This document shows, one piece after another, positions 41,494-49,691 of a DNA stretch of 64,000 nt (position 1 is the first letter of the stretch; each line of letters starts with the position of its first letter). The stretch is from Syntrophales bacterium. GTDB taxonomy: Bacteria > Desulfobacterota > Syntrophia > Syntrophales > UBA5619. The notes below the pieces were generated by a model. The model was not told where the DNA came from. It searched no databases and saw only the letters and a list, made by a program, of their open reading frames with translations. The DNA lies in assembly GCA_023229765.1 (NCBI GenBank), contig JALNYO010000001.1, forward strand, positions 124,001 through 188,000, read 5' to 3'. Both the position numbers and the translations under genes were made by a program.

Positions 41494-42107
41494 CGGAACC
41501 CGCGATCTACATCAACCCTCGCGACGTCGAGAGCATCCGTGCAATGCTCAGGGGGCTGAACCGCGACGAGGTAGACAAGGCGAATGCCCGCGGGATCAAC
41601 TTGACGTTGACCGGCGTTCGCACGGACGGCACGAAGATCCTCTCCGACCACTATGCGCTGACCGCGTCGGCGATCCGCGACTCTTGGAAGATTGGAAAAG
41701 CCAAATTCAGAGATCCGACGGGAGTCGTTTCGAGCCAGGGGACGTTCATCCGCCTGATCAAGTTCGGGGCGCGTCAGAACAATACCGGCGTCTCCGTGAA
41801 AGTCCTGAAGCAGAATCCCCGGGCGACGATCGCCCACGCCTTCATCGCGCGTATCAGAGGCGATCAGCGAGCCGACCAGGTCTACTGGCGAAAATGGAAG
41901 GGAACTCACAAGAAACCGGTTCCCGGTCGCGGTTATAAGAACCTCCCGTTTCAATACCGTTTTCCCGTGAAGGCGCTCTATGGTCCGCGCATCCAGGATT
42001 ATCTGGGCGATCCCGGCATCATCGCCACGCTCATGGAGCTGGCCGGGGAACGTCTGGAAAAGAACATGCGGCATGAAGTGGATTATCTGTTGAGTCAGGT
42101 GAAGTGA
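41490..42107 (+). CDS. Minor tail protein Z-like
   Basis: The 205-residue protein matches the gpZ family in length and pattern (ARGINLTLTGVRTDGTKIL, FRDPTGVVSSQGTFIRLIKF). In lambda gpZ acts at the tail end that joins the head. It overlaps the previous gene by 4 bases and precedes a tail-terminator candidate by 1 base, the canonical order. Confidence 0.75.
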   Translation: MTEPAIYINPRDVESIRAMLRGLNRDEVDKANARGINLTLTGVRTDGTKILSDHYALTASAIRDSWKIGKAKFRDPTGVVSSQGTFIRLIKFGARQNNTGVSVKVLKQNPRATIAHAFIARIRGDQRADQVYWRKWKGTHKKPVPGRGYKNLPFQYRFPVKALYGPRIQDYLGDPGIIATLMELAGERLEKNMRHEVDYLLSQVK

Positions 42108-42108
42108 A

Positions 42109-42642
42109 ATGGAAACCATCCGCGAGTTAATCATCCGGGAGATCGTGACGCGCCTCGGCGCGATCCGGATCGTCGCGTCTCCGGAAAGCCGCTATTACAC
42201 GGATTGCGGAGCGCAGGTCTTTCGCGCGCGTCTCCGGATCGACCCGGACGAGGTCCCCTGCATTGATGTCTGGCCTCTCCCCGAGGAGACCGAGCAGATC
42301 CATGGCCAGGACAAAAATGTGATGACCATCCACGTGGAAGGATTCCATTTCTTTGGCATGGAGGCGGTCAACCGTGGCCTTGCGACCACGGAAGAAGATG
42401 CGTCCGTGGTCGCCGAACGGATCCTCGGCGACCTGAAATTCTGTCTGACGGATCCCGCATGGGACCGCCGCCGTCCGGGCGCCGGATCGCCCATAATCTA
42501 TTCCCCTCCCCTGGCCGAAGCGATCCGCTACAAGGGAGGCGGCACGGAAGAATATCCAGAGGAAGGGACCTCCTCTGTTCCTGCCGTCGCGAAATTCGAG
42601 GTCACCTACTACACGGAGATCGGAGACCCGTACAAGCAATGA
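42109..42642 (+). CDS. Tail terminator-like protein (gpU position)
   Basis: The 177-residue protein begins 1 base after the Z-like gene. The N-terminal helix IRELIIREIVTRL and the following beta strands with a conserved-looking P-C-I-D-V-W segment fit small tail-terminator proteins, as does its place before the tail-tube gene. The sequence match to gpU is not clear by eye. The glycosyltransferase-type module is inserted directly after it. Confidence 0.6.
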   Translation: METIRELIIREIVTRLGAIRIVASPESRYYTDCGAQVFRARLRIDPDEVPCIDVWPLPEETEQIHGQDKNVMTIHVEGFHFFGMEAVNRGLATTEEDASVVAERILGDLKFCLTDPAWDRRRPGAGSPIIYSPPLAEAIRYKGGGTEEYPEEGTSSVPAVAKFEVTYYTEIGDPYKQ

Positions 42643-43172
42643 ACGAGCAGACAAACCCCCTGATCATCACCGGTTCTCACGCGGACGTCCTCTTGGACAT
42701 CGCCGCGGTTCCGCGCTGTTGCAACTACGATTTCATGGCGATTGGCCTGGACGCCGTGGACAAATACGCCTGGCCAGTCAAATGGTGCGCGACCTATCAT
42801 CTCGCCGACATCCCTCAGATCATCGAGCGCCGGACCAAGCTGATCGGCCGCGTGGATTTCGAGATCATCTGCCACGAGAAAAACGAAAACGTGGCCATGG
42901 CTATCGCCGATTGGTGGAAGCCTTCCGGGTCTTCGGCCCTCCTCGGTGTGCAGGCCGCGCTGCTGCTCGGCTACGAACGGATTATCCTTTGCGGATGCCC
43001 TTTGACCGGCAGGAACGAAAAATCGACCGACTATTCGACATTCCGCGACGGCTGGAAGGAGCGGACAAAGGAGCTCGCTGGCTGCGTTCGCTCCATGTCC
43101 GGCTGGACCCGCGATTTTCTGGGATCCCCGGACGAGCAATGGCTGATCGGAGGTGTGCCATGTCCCAGGTAA
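42639..43172 (+). CDS. DUF115/MptE-like Rossmann protein, copy 1
   Basis: From ATG 42639 the 177-residue product contains GSSALLGVQAALLLGYERII followed by LCGCPL, a Rossmann-like segment seen in DUF115 (MptE-like) proteins related to glycan transfer. It ends with CVRSMSGWTRDFLG. The next protein has the same order of motifs, so the two are paralogues. They begin a six-gene module in the tail region. Confidence 0.6.
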   Translation: MNEQTNPLIITGSHADVLLDIAAVPRCCNYDFMAIGLDAVDKYAWPVKWCATYHLADIPQIIERRTKLIGRVDFEIICHEKNENVAMAIADWWKPSGSSALLGVQAALLLGYERIILCGCPLTGRNEKSTDYSTFRDGWKERTKELAGCVRSMSGWTRDFLGSPDEQWLIGGVPCPR

Positions 43173-43726
43173 AACGGTTTCTGATCATCGCCGGGGCCGC
43201 CCCCTGCGTTTTGGAGGACCTCGAAAAGATCTCCAGCCGGGAGCGGTTCGATTTCATGCTGATCGGCGCGGGGTCGCCCGCTGCGGAGACCATCCCGGTA
43301 CTGAAGTGCCACGTCAGCCATGAGAACGACTTCCCGGCGATCCGCGAGCTCCGGAAACTCCGGGGGCTCAATACGGATTACCTGGCCATTTCGAACAACG
43401 TCTATGAGGGCGTCGATTGCGTTTACCCGGAATTCACCCCGCCGACCTGCGCGCGCGAATGCCGCCCCCGGCTCGGCTCCCGCGATCCCCGGAACCACCA
43501 CCACTATTCCGGATCGTCCGCGATGCTGGGATTGAAGGTCGCTCTTCGCCTCGGCTACCGGAAGATCGTCCTCGCCGGCGTCCCGATCGACGAAGGCCGT
43601 TACGCCGCCTTCCAGGTCGGATGGTGCTGGATCGCCGATCTGCTCCGCTGCTGCCCGGTCCGCTCCATGTCCGGATTCACCCGCGAGCTCCTCGGCCCCT
43701 ATACGGAGGATTGGCTGAATGAATAG
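43160..43726 (+). CDS. DUF115/MptE-like Rossmann protein, copy 2
   Basis: GGAGGTGTGCC precedes ATG 43160. The 188-residue protein contains HYSGSSAMLGLKVALRLGYR then KIVLAGVPID and ends with VRSMSGFTRELLG, paralogous to the preceding gene. The N-terminal part (FLIIAGAAPCVLEDLEKI) suggests a nucleotide- or sugar-binding fold. It could act on a nucleotide-sugar or glycan for virion modification. Biochemistry unknown. Confidence 0.6.
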   Translation: MSQVKRFLIIAGAAPCVLEDLEKISSRERFDFMLIGAGSPAAETIPVLKCHVSHENDFPAIRELRKLRGLNTDYLAISNNVYEGVDCVYPEFTPPTCARECRPRLGSRDPRNHHHYSGSSAMLGLKVALRLGYRKIVLAGVPIDEGRYAAFQVGWCWIADLLRCCPVRSMSGFTRELLGPYTEDWLNE

Positions 43727-44198
43727 GGAAACCGTCCCCATCCATTTGATCCACTACGACAGCGAACCGGAGATGCCGGTACTGGGCGGCCCGCTTTGCC
43801 TCGGCTACCAGGCCTACATGGCCGGCCGTCCGGAGCGCTGCCGGGAGATGATCGCCGCGTTTCTCGCGCAGGTCTATGCCTCTCCGGCACGACAGCGCGA
43901 GCGTTCGACAGAGATATTCGTCCGGGATATCTATCAAAAGCGGCGCATCGTGATGCCGGCGTTAAAACGGGATGCAGATCCGTGGATCGTTCTCGAGGCG
44001 GCCGGGATGCGCTGCGACGCCTACCATATCCCCCTCGTGCAGAGCATTGTGCTCTGCGGCTACGATCCCACCATGGGCACGGCGATCACCATGATTGAGC
44101 GGGACGGCCTCTATCTGGTCGGCGACGGAAAGAACCGCTGCTCGATCCTCGCCGCGCTGGGACACGAAACCGTCCCGAATGTCGAGGTGAGGAAATGA
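43719..44198 (+). CDS. ParB/Srx-like domain protein in the tail module
   Basis: The 159-residue protein ends with DGLYLVGDGKNRCSILAALG and HETVPNVEV, the pattern of ParB/sulfiredoxin-like domains (DGxxR followed by a helix and a beta strand). The N-terminal part is unrecognised. It overlaps the genes on both sides by 4-8 bases. In glycan-related clusters such domains may act as kinases or nucleotide-binding modules rather than DNA-binding proteins. Confidence 0.55.
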   Translation: MNRETVPIHLIHYDSEPEMPVLGGPLCLGYQAYMAGRPERCREMIAAFLAQVYASPARQRERSTEIFVRDIYQKRRIVMPALKRDADPWIVLEAAGMRCDAYHIPLVQSIVLCGYDPTMGTAITMIERDGLYLVGDGKNRCSILAALGHETVPNVEVRK

Positions 44199-44716
44199 GC
44201 CTCGAACTTCTCGACTATCGGGCTTACTTAGCGAATGTCGCCGGACACCCGCTCTGGAAAAGCTACCGCGCCCGCTGGCAGTACCACGCGGCCGCGATCG
44301 ACTGGATCCGCGAACTCGGCATCTCCGATCCGAAACAGGTACTGGAGATCGGCACCTTCGGCGCCGGCCTGGTCAACGGCAGCGACCGGATGGATCTGCC
44401 CTCCGGGGAGTGGCAGGAGGAGTCTCCGGGGATCATCCGTCACGATGCCCGGATCCTGCCCTGGCCATTCGCCTCCCGGAGATACAAGCTCCTGATCGCG
44501 CTCCGCGTCTGGCATCACCTTTTTCCGGTCCAGGGGGAGTGCTTTCGCGAGGCGAAACGGATTGCGAAGCAGCTCATCATCGAGTGCCCGGAAGTTGAGG
44601 CCGTCGGCCAGGGGATCTCACGAGACAAATTCATCGAATGGAACGGCGCTCCGCCGGCAGCCGAGAAAGATTTCGGACCATGGGGCCGCCTCTATCTCTT
44701 TGGAGGTGCGGCATGA
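44195..44716 (+). CDS. SAM-dependent methyltransferase-like protein
   Basis: The 173-residue protein contains KQVLEIGTFGAGLVNGSDRM (motif I-like) and a later LLIALRVWHHLFP that fits motif IV of class I methyltransferases. The overall length is short. It overlaps the following glycosyltransferase gene by 4 bases. Methylation of a glycan or surface structure is inferred from the neighbours. Confidence 0.62.
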   Translation: MSLELLDYRAYLANVAGHPLWKSYRARWQYHAAAIDWIRELGISDPKQVLEIGTFGAGLVNGSDRMDLPSGEWQEESPGIIRHDARILPWPFASRRYKLLIALRVWHHLFPVQGECFREAKRIAKQLIIECPEVEAVGQGISRDKFIEWNGAPPAAEKDFGPWGRLYLFGGAA

Positions 44717-45384
44717 TTCCGGAAATCACCGTCTGCTGCATCAAATGGGGAGACAAATACGGACCGGAATACGTCAACATTCTGGCTTCGATGGTCCGCC
44801 GCCACGTTTCCGCGGTGCCCTATGAGTTCGTCTGCTTCACCGACGATCCGAAGGGAATCGATCTCTGCGTCCGGACGGAGCCGATGCCCTATGACGGCAA
44901 AGGATGGTGGGGCAAGATGGGTCTCTACATGAACTCCCTGCCGGGCATCTTGACATCCAGGATCCTCTATCTGGATCTCGATGTGGTGATCACCGGTGCG
45001 TTGGACGATCTCCTGCGCTACCCATCAGATTTTGCCATGGCCAGGGATTGGCCGACCGGAACGTGGTGCAAACGGGACCGGCGCGAGCATGACGGGAATT
45101 CGTCGGTCGTCCTGCTCAGGGTAGGCTCGGCCGTCCGGATCTGGGACCGATATGTCCTGGCAGGGCAGCCGACCAACGCGAACGACGGCGATCAGGAGTG
45201 GGTCAATAGGACGTTTCCCAACCTGGCCGGCCTGCTCCCCGAGCGCTTCGTGCAATCCTACAAACTGCACCATCTCGCGGGGAAAAACCCGCCCGACTGC
45301 GCCGTCGTGATGTTCCACGGCAAGCCGAAACCGCCCGACTGCGACGGTTGGGTAAAGGAGTATTGGATCGATGACCACGCCTGA
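44713..45384 (+). CDS. Glycosyltransferase, GT8-like
   Basis: From ATG 44713 (GGAGGTGCGGC upstream) the 223-residue protein has RILYLDLDVVITGALDDLL, where the DxD motif (DLD) binds the metal and nucleotide sugar, and GDQEWVNRTFPNLAG. The C-terminal VVMFHGKPKPPD has the histidine seen in GT8-type enzymes. It would transfer a sugar to an unknown acceptor, possibly a virion protein. Confidence 0.78.
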   Translation: MIPEITVCCIKWGDKYGPEYVNILASMVRRHVSAVPYEFVCFTDDPKGIDLCVRTEPMPYDGKGWWGKMGLYMNSLPGILTSRILYLDLDVVITGALDDLLRYPSDFAMARDWPTGTWCKRDRREHDGNSSVVLLRVGSAVRIWDRYVLAGQPTNANDGDQEWVNRTFPNLAGLLPERFVQSYKLHHLAGKNPPDCAVVMFHGKPKPPDCDGWVKEYWIDDHA

Positions 45385-45940
45385 ACTGTTCAACGATGTT
45401 TGGAATCGCGGCCACTACCGCTTGGGTTCCACGGCGTTCCGGCTCCTGCCGTTCCTGCGGCAGCACATTCCCGCCGGCAGCGTCGTCAATGACTACGGCG
45501 CCGGAACCGGACGCGCCGAACCGGGCCTCTTGGAGTTCTGCTCCCGGGTCAACATGATCGATTTCGCCGACGCGGCACTGGAACCCAATATCCGGGCGAT
45601 GATCGGCGACCGCCTGACCTACGTGGTCTCGCCCCTGGAGGCCCTTCCGACGGAGTTCCCCGTCGCCGATTGGGGGATCTGCATCAACGTTCTGATGACC
45701 TGCGACCCGGCCAAACTGGGCCGGATTATGTCCGAGATGCGGCGCACCTGCCGGAACCTGATCATCGAGAATTACGACTGGCCGGATATCCGCCTCGGGG
45801 GGGACATGACGCAGATCAAGGGCGACGCGGCCTTCTGGACGGACGTCATGCGGGATCACTGGCCGGTCGTCGAGTCGCGCAAAAGTCCGGAGCATGCGCG
45901 GAGATATATCACCATTGGGAGAAGCGAAGCGGCAGGGTAA
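45371..45940 (+). CDS. Class I SAM-dependent methyltransferase
   Basis: The 189-residue protein has SVVNDYGAGTGRAEPGLLEF (motif I), MIDFADAAL (motif II) and WGICINVLMTCDPAKL (motif IV), a complete small-molecule-type methyltransferase. It ends the six-gene module. A short gap with an ACCGGG / CCCGGT hairpin (about 45988-46003) leads to the tail-tube gene. Confidence 0.75.
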   Translation: MTTPELFNDVWNRGHYRLGSTAFRLLPFLRQHIPAGSVVNDYGAGTGRAEPGLLEFCSRVNMIDFADAALEPNIRAMIGDRLTYVVSPLEALPTEFPVADWGICINVLMTCDPAKLGRIMSEMRRTCRNLIIENYDWPDIRLGGDMTQIKGDAAFWTDVMRDHWPVVESRKSPEHARRYITIGRSEAAG

Positions 45941-46029
45941 AGTGGTCAAGCATAAACGTCAGTTTGCCAAATTGCGCAAATTACTGAACCGGGTCTCCCC
46001 GGTAACCGACAACAAGGAGGAAATGAACC

Positions 46030-47046
46030 ATGGATGCAAGCAATGCAAAGGTACAATATGAGAGCGGTCAGGACCTGGTCGCGTTTGTCGCCCTGACCGA
46101 CCAGGGGGACCACAAGGATTTCCGGAGCGCCGATGCGCTCTGGTCGAACCGGGCGGGATACGAGCCGGACGTCAAGCCCAACGGCCTGGCCACCGGCGGT
46201 GTCGTCTCCATCGCCACCTCCGGATCCAGTGACGTGGTGGACGTGGCGGCCCTCACCTGCTACCTGGCCGGGGTGCTGACCTCCGTCAACGCCTCCGCGG
46301 ATCTCTCAATCGCGAGACCGACGGCTTCCCACGTCAAATATTCGATCACCGTCACCTCCGCCGGCGCGATCTCCGCGGTGAAGGGCGAGGAATCGACCTC
46401 ACTCTCTACCACGCGCGGCGCCGCGGGCGGCCCCCCGCTGATTCTGCCCACCTCGATCGAGCTCGCGCAGATCTGGCTCTCCGCGGCGGCCTCGGCGGCG
46501 ATCGCCGCGACCGAGATCAAGCAGGTGGTGGGCACCCACTGCGAGCGCTACGACTATCCGACCTGGGAAGAGTCGCGCTTCAACATCTCCGGTGGCGTCA
46601 TCGGCAATGCCGGGATCGTCTTCTCCTCGGCCCTCCCGCTGATCCACTCCCTGGTCTCCCCGGAAGTCCCCGTGCCGAAGGCGGTCTATGCGCAGTATTA
46701 TGAGCCCGCCTTCACGGATGTGCCCAAGTCGAGCGATTTCGTGCCCCCGGAGACAACCCACAGCGTCAGCTCCAAGCAGATCTACGGGACGACTCTCGGC
46801 GCCTCCAGTTCCTCGCTCAATCAGGGGTCGTTCACCGCCTTCATGCAGGATGGGATCTCCGACGGCATCCTGGGTCTGAAGAACCTGGTTCTTTTTTTCA
46901 AGTTCTTCCAGAACCGGCTGAACTCCACGCCCTACATCCTCACCCAGGGCAAGCTCGGCATCGCGCGGACCTTCCCCGCCGGCGACCAGATATCCGCGGC
47001 CTGTACGATCTCCGCGGAAGCCGCGGCGGTGGAAGTGACGGGGTAG
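46030..47046 (+). CDS. Major tail (tube) protein
   Basis: AAGGAGG lies 9 bases before the ATG. The 338-residue protein is Ala/Ser/Thr-rich and beta-rich, with segments like SITVTSAGAISAVKGE and YTIL-type strands, and stands directly before the G/GT chaperone gene, where tail-tube genes lie. Identity with a named tube family is not certain by sequence alone. No contractile sheath gene is present. Confidence 0.68.
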   Translation: MDASNAKVQYESGQDLVAFVALTDQGDHKDFRSADALWSNRAGYEPDVKPNGLATGGVVSIATSGSSDVVDVAALTCYLAGVLTSVNASADLSIARPTASHVKYSITVTSAGAISAVKGEESTSLSTTRGAAGGPPLILPTSIELAQIWLSAAASAAIAATEIKQVVGTHCERYDYPTWEESRFNISGGVIGNAGIVFSSALPLIHSLVSPEVPVPKAVYAQYYEPAFTDVPKSSDFVPPETTHSVSSKQIYGTTLGASSSSLNQGSFTAFMQDGISDGILGLKNLVLFFKFFQNRLNSTPYILTQGKLGIARTFPAGDQISAACTISAEAAAVEVTG

Positions 47047-47050
47047 AAAA

Positions 47051-47121
47051 ACCGGGGTAGCTCAGGAGCGAGAGCCCGCCGATGGTACGGCGGCGACGGC
47101 GGTTGAAATCCGCCCCCCCCC
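47051..47121 (+). ncRNA. tRNA-like element, degenerate
   Basis: The sequence has TAGCTCAG (D arm, 47058 on), a D stem GCTC / GAGC, a perfect 5-bp anticodon stem CGCCG / CGGCG (47077-47081 / 47088-47092), a T arm GGCGG-TTGAAAT-CCGCC (47098-47114) and only four of seven acceptor pairs (GGGG / CCCC). The anticodon loop has six bases (ATGGTA) instead of seven, and no CCA follows. It lies in the 102-base gap between tail tube and chaperone. Confidence 0.45.
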
Positions 47122-47148
47122 CTAAAAAAACCGAATGAGGGAACATAG

Positions 47149-47661
47149 ATGAGTTTCGATGCCAAGAAATTTTTGAAGACAAAATTCACGCTCCGGACCG
47201 ACGAGGTCGCCGTCCCCGCCCTGGCCGCGTTTTTTCCGGAAGAGGCGAAGCCCCTCTGGAAGGTACGCGGGCTGACAGGGCAGGAGCTCGGCGTTGCGAA
47301 CGAGGCCCCGGAGCGGATGAGGAACATGGCCGCGATCATGGAGGGGCTCGCCTCCGGAGCGGCCAAGGAACAGGCGGACGCGGTCAAAGAACTCCTGGGA
47401 ATCGGAGGAACGACTCCGCAGGACGTGGCCAAGCGGCTGGAGCACCTGGTCGTCGGCAGCGTCGATCCGAAATGCACCCAGGAACTGGCCGTCCGGCTCT
47501 GCGAGGTCTTTCCGGTGGAGTTCTTCCAACTCACCAATAAGATCGCCGCATTGACGGGCCAGGGCCAGATGCCGGGAAAACAGCCGCCCTCTGGCGAGAC
47601 GCCGAAGTCCGCGCCTGCCTCGCCCTCGGCTACGCCAGGGGGCGATTCCTCTACGAGCTGA
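47149..47661 (+). CDS. Tail assembly chaperone (gpG-like)
   Basis: The 170-residue product (MSFDAKKFLKTKFTLRTDEV ... VFPVEFFQLTNKIAALTG) has the position and size of lambda gpG. A slippery GGGAAAA lies at codons 142-144. After it the zero frame encodes a Pro/Ser-rich low-complexity tail, while the -1 frame continues as a structured domain. This short form is the main product; the frameshifted form is given separately. Confidence 0.75.
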   Translation: MSFDAKKFLKTKFTLRTDEVAVPALAAFFPEEAKPLWKVRGLTGQELGVANEAPERMRNMAAIMEGLASGAAKEQADAVKELLGIGGTTPQDVAKRLEHLVVGSVDPKCTQELAVRLCEVFPVEFFQLTNKIAALTGQGQMPGKQPPSGETPKSAPASPSATPGGDSSTS

Positions 47662-47750
47662 GGCCGGACCTCTTCCCGCAGGGGTTCCTGACACGGACCG
47701 AGATCGAACTTTGGGAACGATACTACGAGACCATGAGGAAACAAAAATGA
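47149..47750 (+). CDS. Tail assembly chaperone, -1 frameshift product (gpGT-like)
   Basis: The heptamer G-GGA-AAA (47574-47580) is exactly in frame. Slipping back one base, the ribosome continues TAALWRDAEVRACLALGYAR and reaches TGA at 47748-47750, giving about 200 residues. The -1 extension is a well-formed helical domain (ELRPDLFPQGFLTRTEIELW). In lambda a similar shift at GGGAAAG makes gpGT, needed for tail assembly. Confidence 0.8.
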
Positions 47751-48097
47751 GACGATACCCGATCCTCGCGTTGATCCTGTTGACCATGGCGGCAATGTTC
47801 TTAGCGAGCATGTCCGCCGCCGCGGTACCCTCCCCCTTTCCGGCGGCGAGTCCATCCTGGAATGAGCACGCCGATCTGATGACGATCTTGATCGGCGTGC
47901 TCATCACACTGGTCTGCTTTTTCATGGTCCGAACCCTGGCCAAGATCGACCGCAATCAGGGGCGATTGTTCGAGAAACTCGATGTGGTCTGCAAACAGGT
48001 GGATACCCTACAGGGAGAACACAACGTCATGAAGAATTTCTGTTCTGGTGGCATCCCCGGCGACCGAGCCATATCGCGCAGAGAGAGGCCGGACTGA
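47747..48097 (+). CDS. Membrane protein at the start of the lysis cassette
   Basis: ATG 47747 overlaps the GT stop. The 116-residue protein has an N-terminal hydrophobic segment that may be a signal (ILALILLTMAAMFLASMSAAA), a second helix (LMTILIGVLITLVCFFMV) and a cytoplasmic-type coiled coil (KLDVVCKQVDTLQGEH). It may be a holin or a holin regulator by position; this is inference. Confidence 0.55.
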   Translation: MRRYPILALILLTMAAMFLASMSAAAVPSPFPAASPSWNEHADLMTILIGVLITLVCFFMVRTLAKIDRNQGRLFEKLDVVCKQVDTLQGEHNVMKNFCSGGIPGDRAISRRERPD

Positions 48098-48098
48098 G

Positions 48099-48188
48099 AT
48101 GAAAACCGGCGTCGTATCGCTGAAGGAAGAGGCCCGGAAGCTGAAGAAGCGGAAGGCCCGCAAGAAGCATCGTAAAACGAGGAGGTAG
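48099..48188 (+). CDS. Short basic peptide, 29 residues
   Basis: Between two membrane-protein genes an ATG at 48099 (GAGAGG upstream) opens a frame of 29 residues, about half Lys or Arg (KLKKRKARKKHRKTRR at the end). The next ribosome site (GAGGAGG) lies in its last codons. It may be only a spacer with coding potential. Confidence 0.35.
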   Translation: MKTGVVSLKEEARKLKKRKARKKHRKTRR

Positions 48189-48191
48189 CCC

Positions 48192-48506
48192 ATGAACCCT
48201 TTACGTCCCAGACCGTATGACCGCCGCAGCGACACGCTGAAATACCTCTCGCGCTTCGGCCTCGTGCTTGCGATCGTCGCCCCGATCCTCCTCTTCACCC
48301 ACGGCGTCGAGAAGATCCGGATCATGACCTACAAGGTCTGCCTGGTTACGCTTGCCGTCGGTCTGGCGGAGTTGATCTGGGCAATCTTTTTCAAGCCGGT
48401 GTTCGGCAGATCGGAGTGGCTTTTACCCGATGAAAAACGTTCGATTCTCCTTTTTCGCGGCATTCTGTACGGCGCTGTTATTCTGGCCCTTACCCTGGGT
48501 CTATAG
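48192..48506 (+). CDS. Holin-like membrane protein
   Basis: GAGGAGG precedes ATG 48192. The 104-residue protein has three hydrophobic helices (about 20-37, 46-68, 88-103) with a short charged N-terminus, the class I holin layout. It overlaps the next gene, a lytic transglycosylase, by 77 bases in another frame. Holin function fits this position but is not proven by sequence. Confidence 0.6.
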   Translation: MNPLRPRPYDRRSDTLKYLSRFGLVLAIVAPILLFTHGVEKIRIMTYKVCLVTLAVGLAELIWAIFFKPVFGRSEWLLPDEKRSILLFRGILYGAVILALTLGL

Positions 48507-49038
48507 CGGAAACGCTCCGGACAGATGCCTGAAATACCTTCCGCAGGTGATCCGCGAGGCCCGCTACCACGCCGGCATGGACGCCCCCGCGGATGAGTTC
48601 ATGGCCCAGATTGAAACCGAGAGCCGGTGCGACGAGGGGGTGACGGCCTTTGACGGCGGTGCGGGTCTCGGACAGTTCATGCCGGCGACGGCGGCCGAGA
48701 TGCAGGAACGGGAGGAGTCCCTCCACGAGTTTGGCGACCAGGCCGCCCCCTATGATCCCCGTTGGGCGATCCGGGCTCTCATCCTCTACAACGTCCGCCT
48801 CCTGTCGGGCGTCTCCTGCAGGGAGTGGCATTACGCCTACCGGGCCTACAACGGCGGGCTGTCCCGGATCAACCGGGAGATCAAGGCGGCAAGGAGCTGC
48901 GACCGCGCGGCGGTCGACGCCTGCTGTGACCGGAAGAAGATCCGGATGAAATGGGGCGTCCTGGATATGTGCGTGGTGAACTGCACCTACCCGGACAAAA
49001 TCAAGGCCGCGGCCAGGAAGTATCGGAGATACCTATGA
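48430..49038 (+). CDS. Endolysin, lytic transglycosylase (SLT fold)
   Basis: A signal-like segment (about 5-25) is followed by the lysozyme-like domain: MAQIETESRCDEGVTAF with catalytic E64, GAGLGQFMPATAAEM, and AYRAYNGGLSRINREI. It cleaves peptidoglycan. The N-terminal hydrophobic helix could make it a signal-anchor-release or exported endolysin. It starts inside the holin-like gene. Six later Cys may form disulfides. Confidence 0.85.
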   Translation: MKNVRFSFFAAFCTALLFWPLPWVYSGNAPDRCLKYLPQVIREARYHAGMDAPADEFMAQIETESRCDEGVTAFDGGAGLGQFMPATAAEMQEREESLHEFGDQAAPYDPRWAIRALILYNVRLLSGVSCREWHYAYRAYNGGLSRINREIKAARSCDRAAVDACCDRKKIRMKWGVLDMCVVNCTYPDKIKAAARKYRRYL

Positions 49039-49691
49039 TCCAGTCCATCCTCGCCCTTTTGGGCAATGCAAAGGCCACGGCGATCGCCGCGGCGGTGATC
49101 CTCCTCCTCGGCCTGGCCGCCGGCGGCGGCGCGGTCTGGAAGATCCAGAATTGGCGGATGGCAAACCTCCGCTCTCAGATTTCAACCCTGGAGTCGCAAC
49201 GCGACGCCTGCCAGGCCGCAAACAAGGAGAATCTGGCAACGATCGAGCGCGTCCGGAAGGAAGTGGCTTCGGTCGGCAGCTCCTGGGCGGCCAGGGTGAA
49301 GGCGAAGGATACATTGATCGCCAAGCTGCGGCGCATCGATGAGATTCCCCCCTATTCGGTGACTCCGTCCGGTCCCGATCTTCCGGACACCTCCGGGACC
49401 GTGATCGAAGGGCAGCGGAACGCGATCGCAACGCTGAGCAGGATCAACCGGGCTCTCTGCGCCCGCCTGCAGGCGCTGGGAGAGACCTGCGACGATGAAA
49501 CGAATGAGGCATTCCATGAAACGACTATTTATCGCGGCCCTGATCCTCTGCTTGATTTTTTTAATGGCATGTTCCCCGCGCCAGGTGGTGCGGACAGAAT
49601 ACATCCCAGCCCAGGTGCCGGAGCTTCCGGCGGAACCGCAATACTGGCCGGTCGCATGGACCAGGGCGGAAACGGGCCTGCTTTGTGTTGA
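49035..49691 (+). CDS. Inner-membrane spanin (Rz-like)
   Basis: From ATG 49035, overlapping the endolysin stop, the 218-residue protein has an N-terminal membrane helix (ATAIAAAVILLLGLAAGGGAV region, about 13-34) and a long periplasmic coiled coil (ANLRSQISTLESQRDACQAA). The Rz1-like lipoprotein gene starts inside its 3' part in another frame, the nested arrangement of many spanin pairs. Spanins fuse inner and outer membranes in the last lysis step. Confidence 0.75.
   Translation: MIQSILALLGNAKATAIAAAVILLLGLAAGGGAVWKIQNWRMANLRSQISTLESQRDACQAANKENLATIERVRKEVASVGSSWAARVKAKDTLIAKLRRIDEIPPYSVTPSGPDLPDTSGTVIEGQRNAIATLSRINRALCARLQALGETCDDETNEAFHETTIYRGPDPLLDFFNGMFPAPGGADRIHPSPGAGASGGTAILAGRMDQGGNGPALC

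Noticed and set aside
45942..46061. Short frame of 39 codons before the tail-tube gene
   Set aside because: It starts at a GTG with a weak ribosome site and overlaps the tail-tube start. The evidence is too thin.
46030..47046. Contractile tail sheath
   Set aside because: At 338 residues, with no sheath motif, no tube protein beside it and no baseplate set, a siphophage tail-tube protein fits better.
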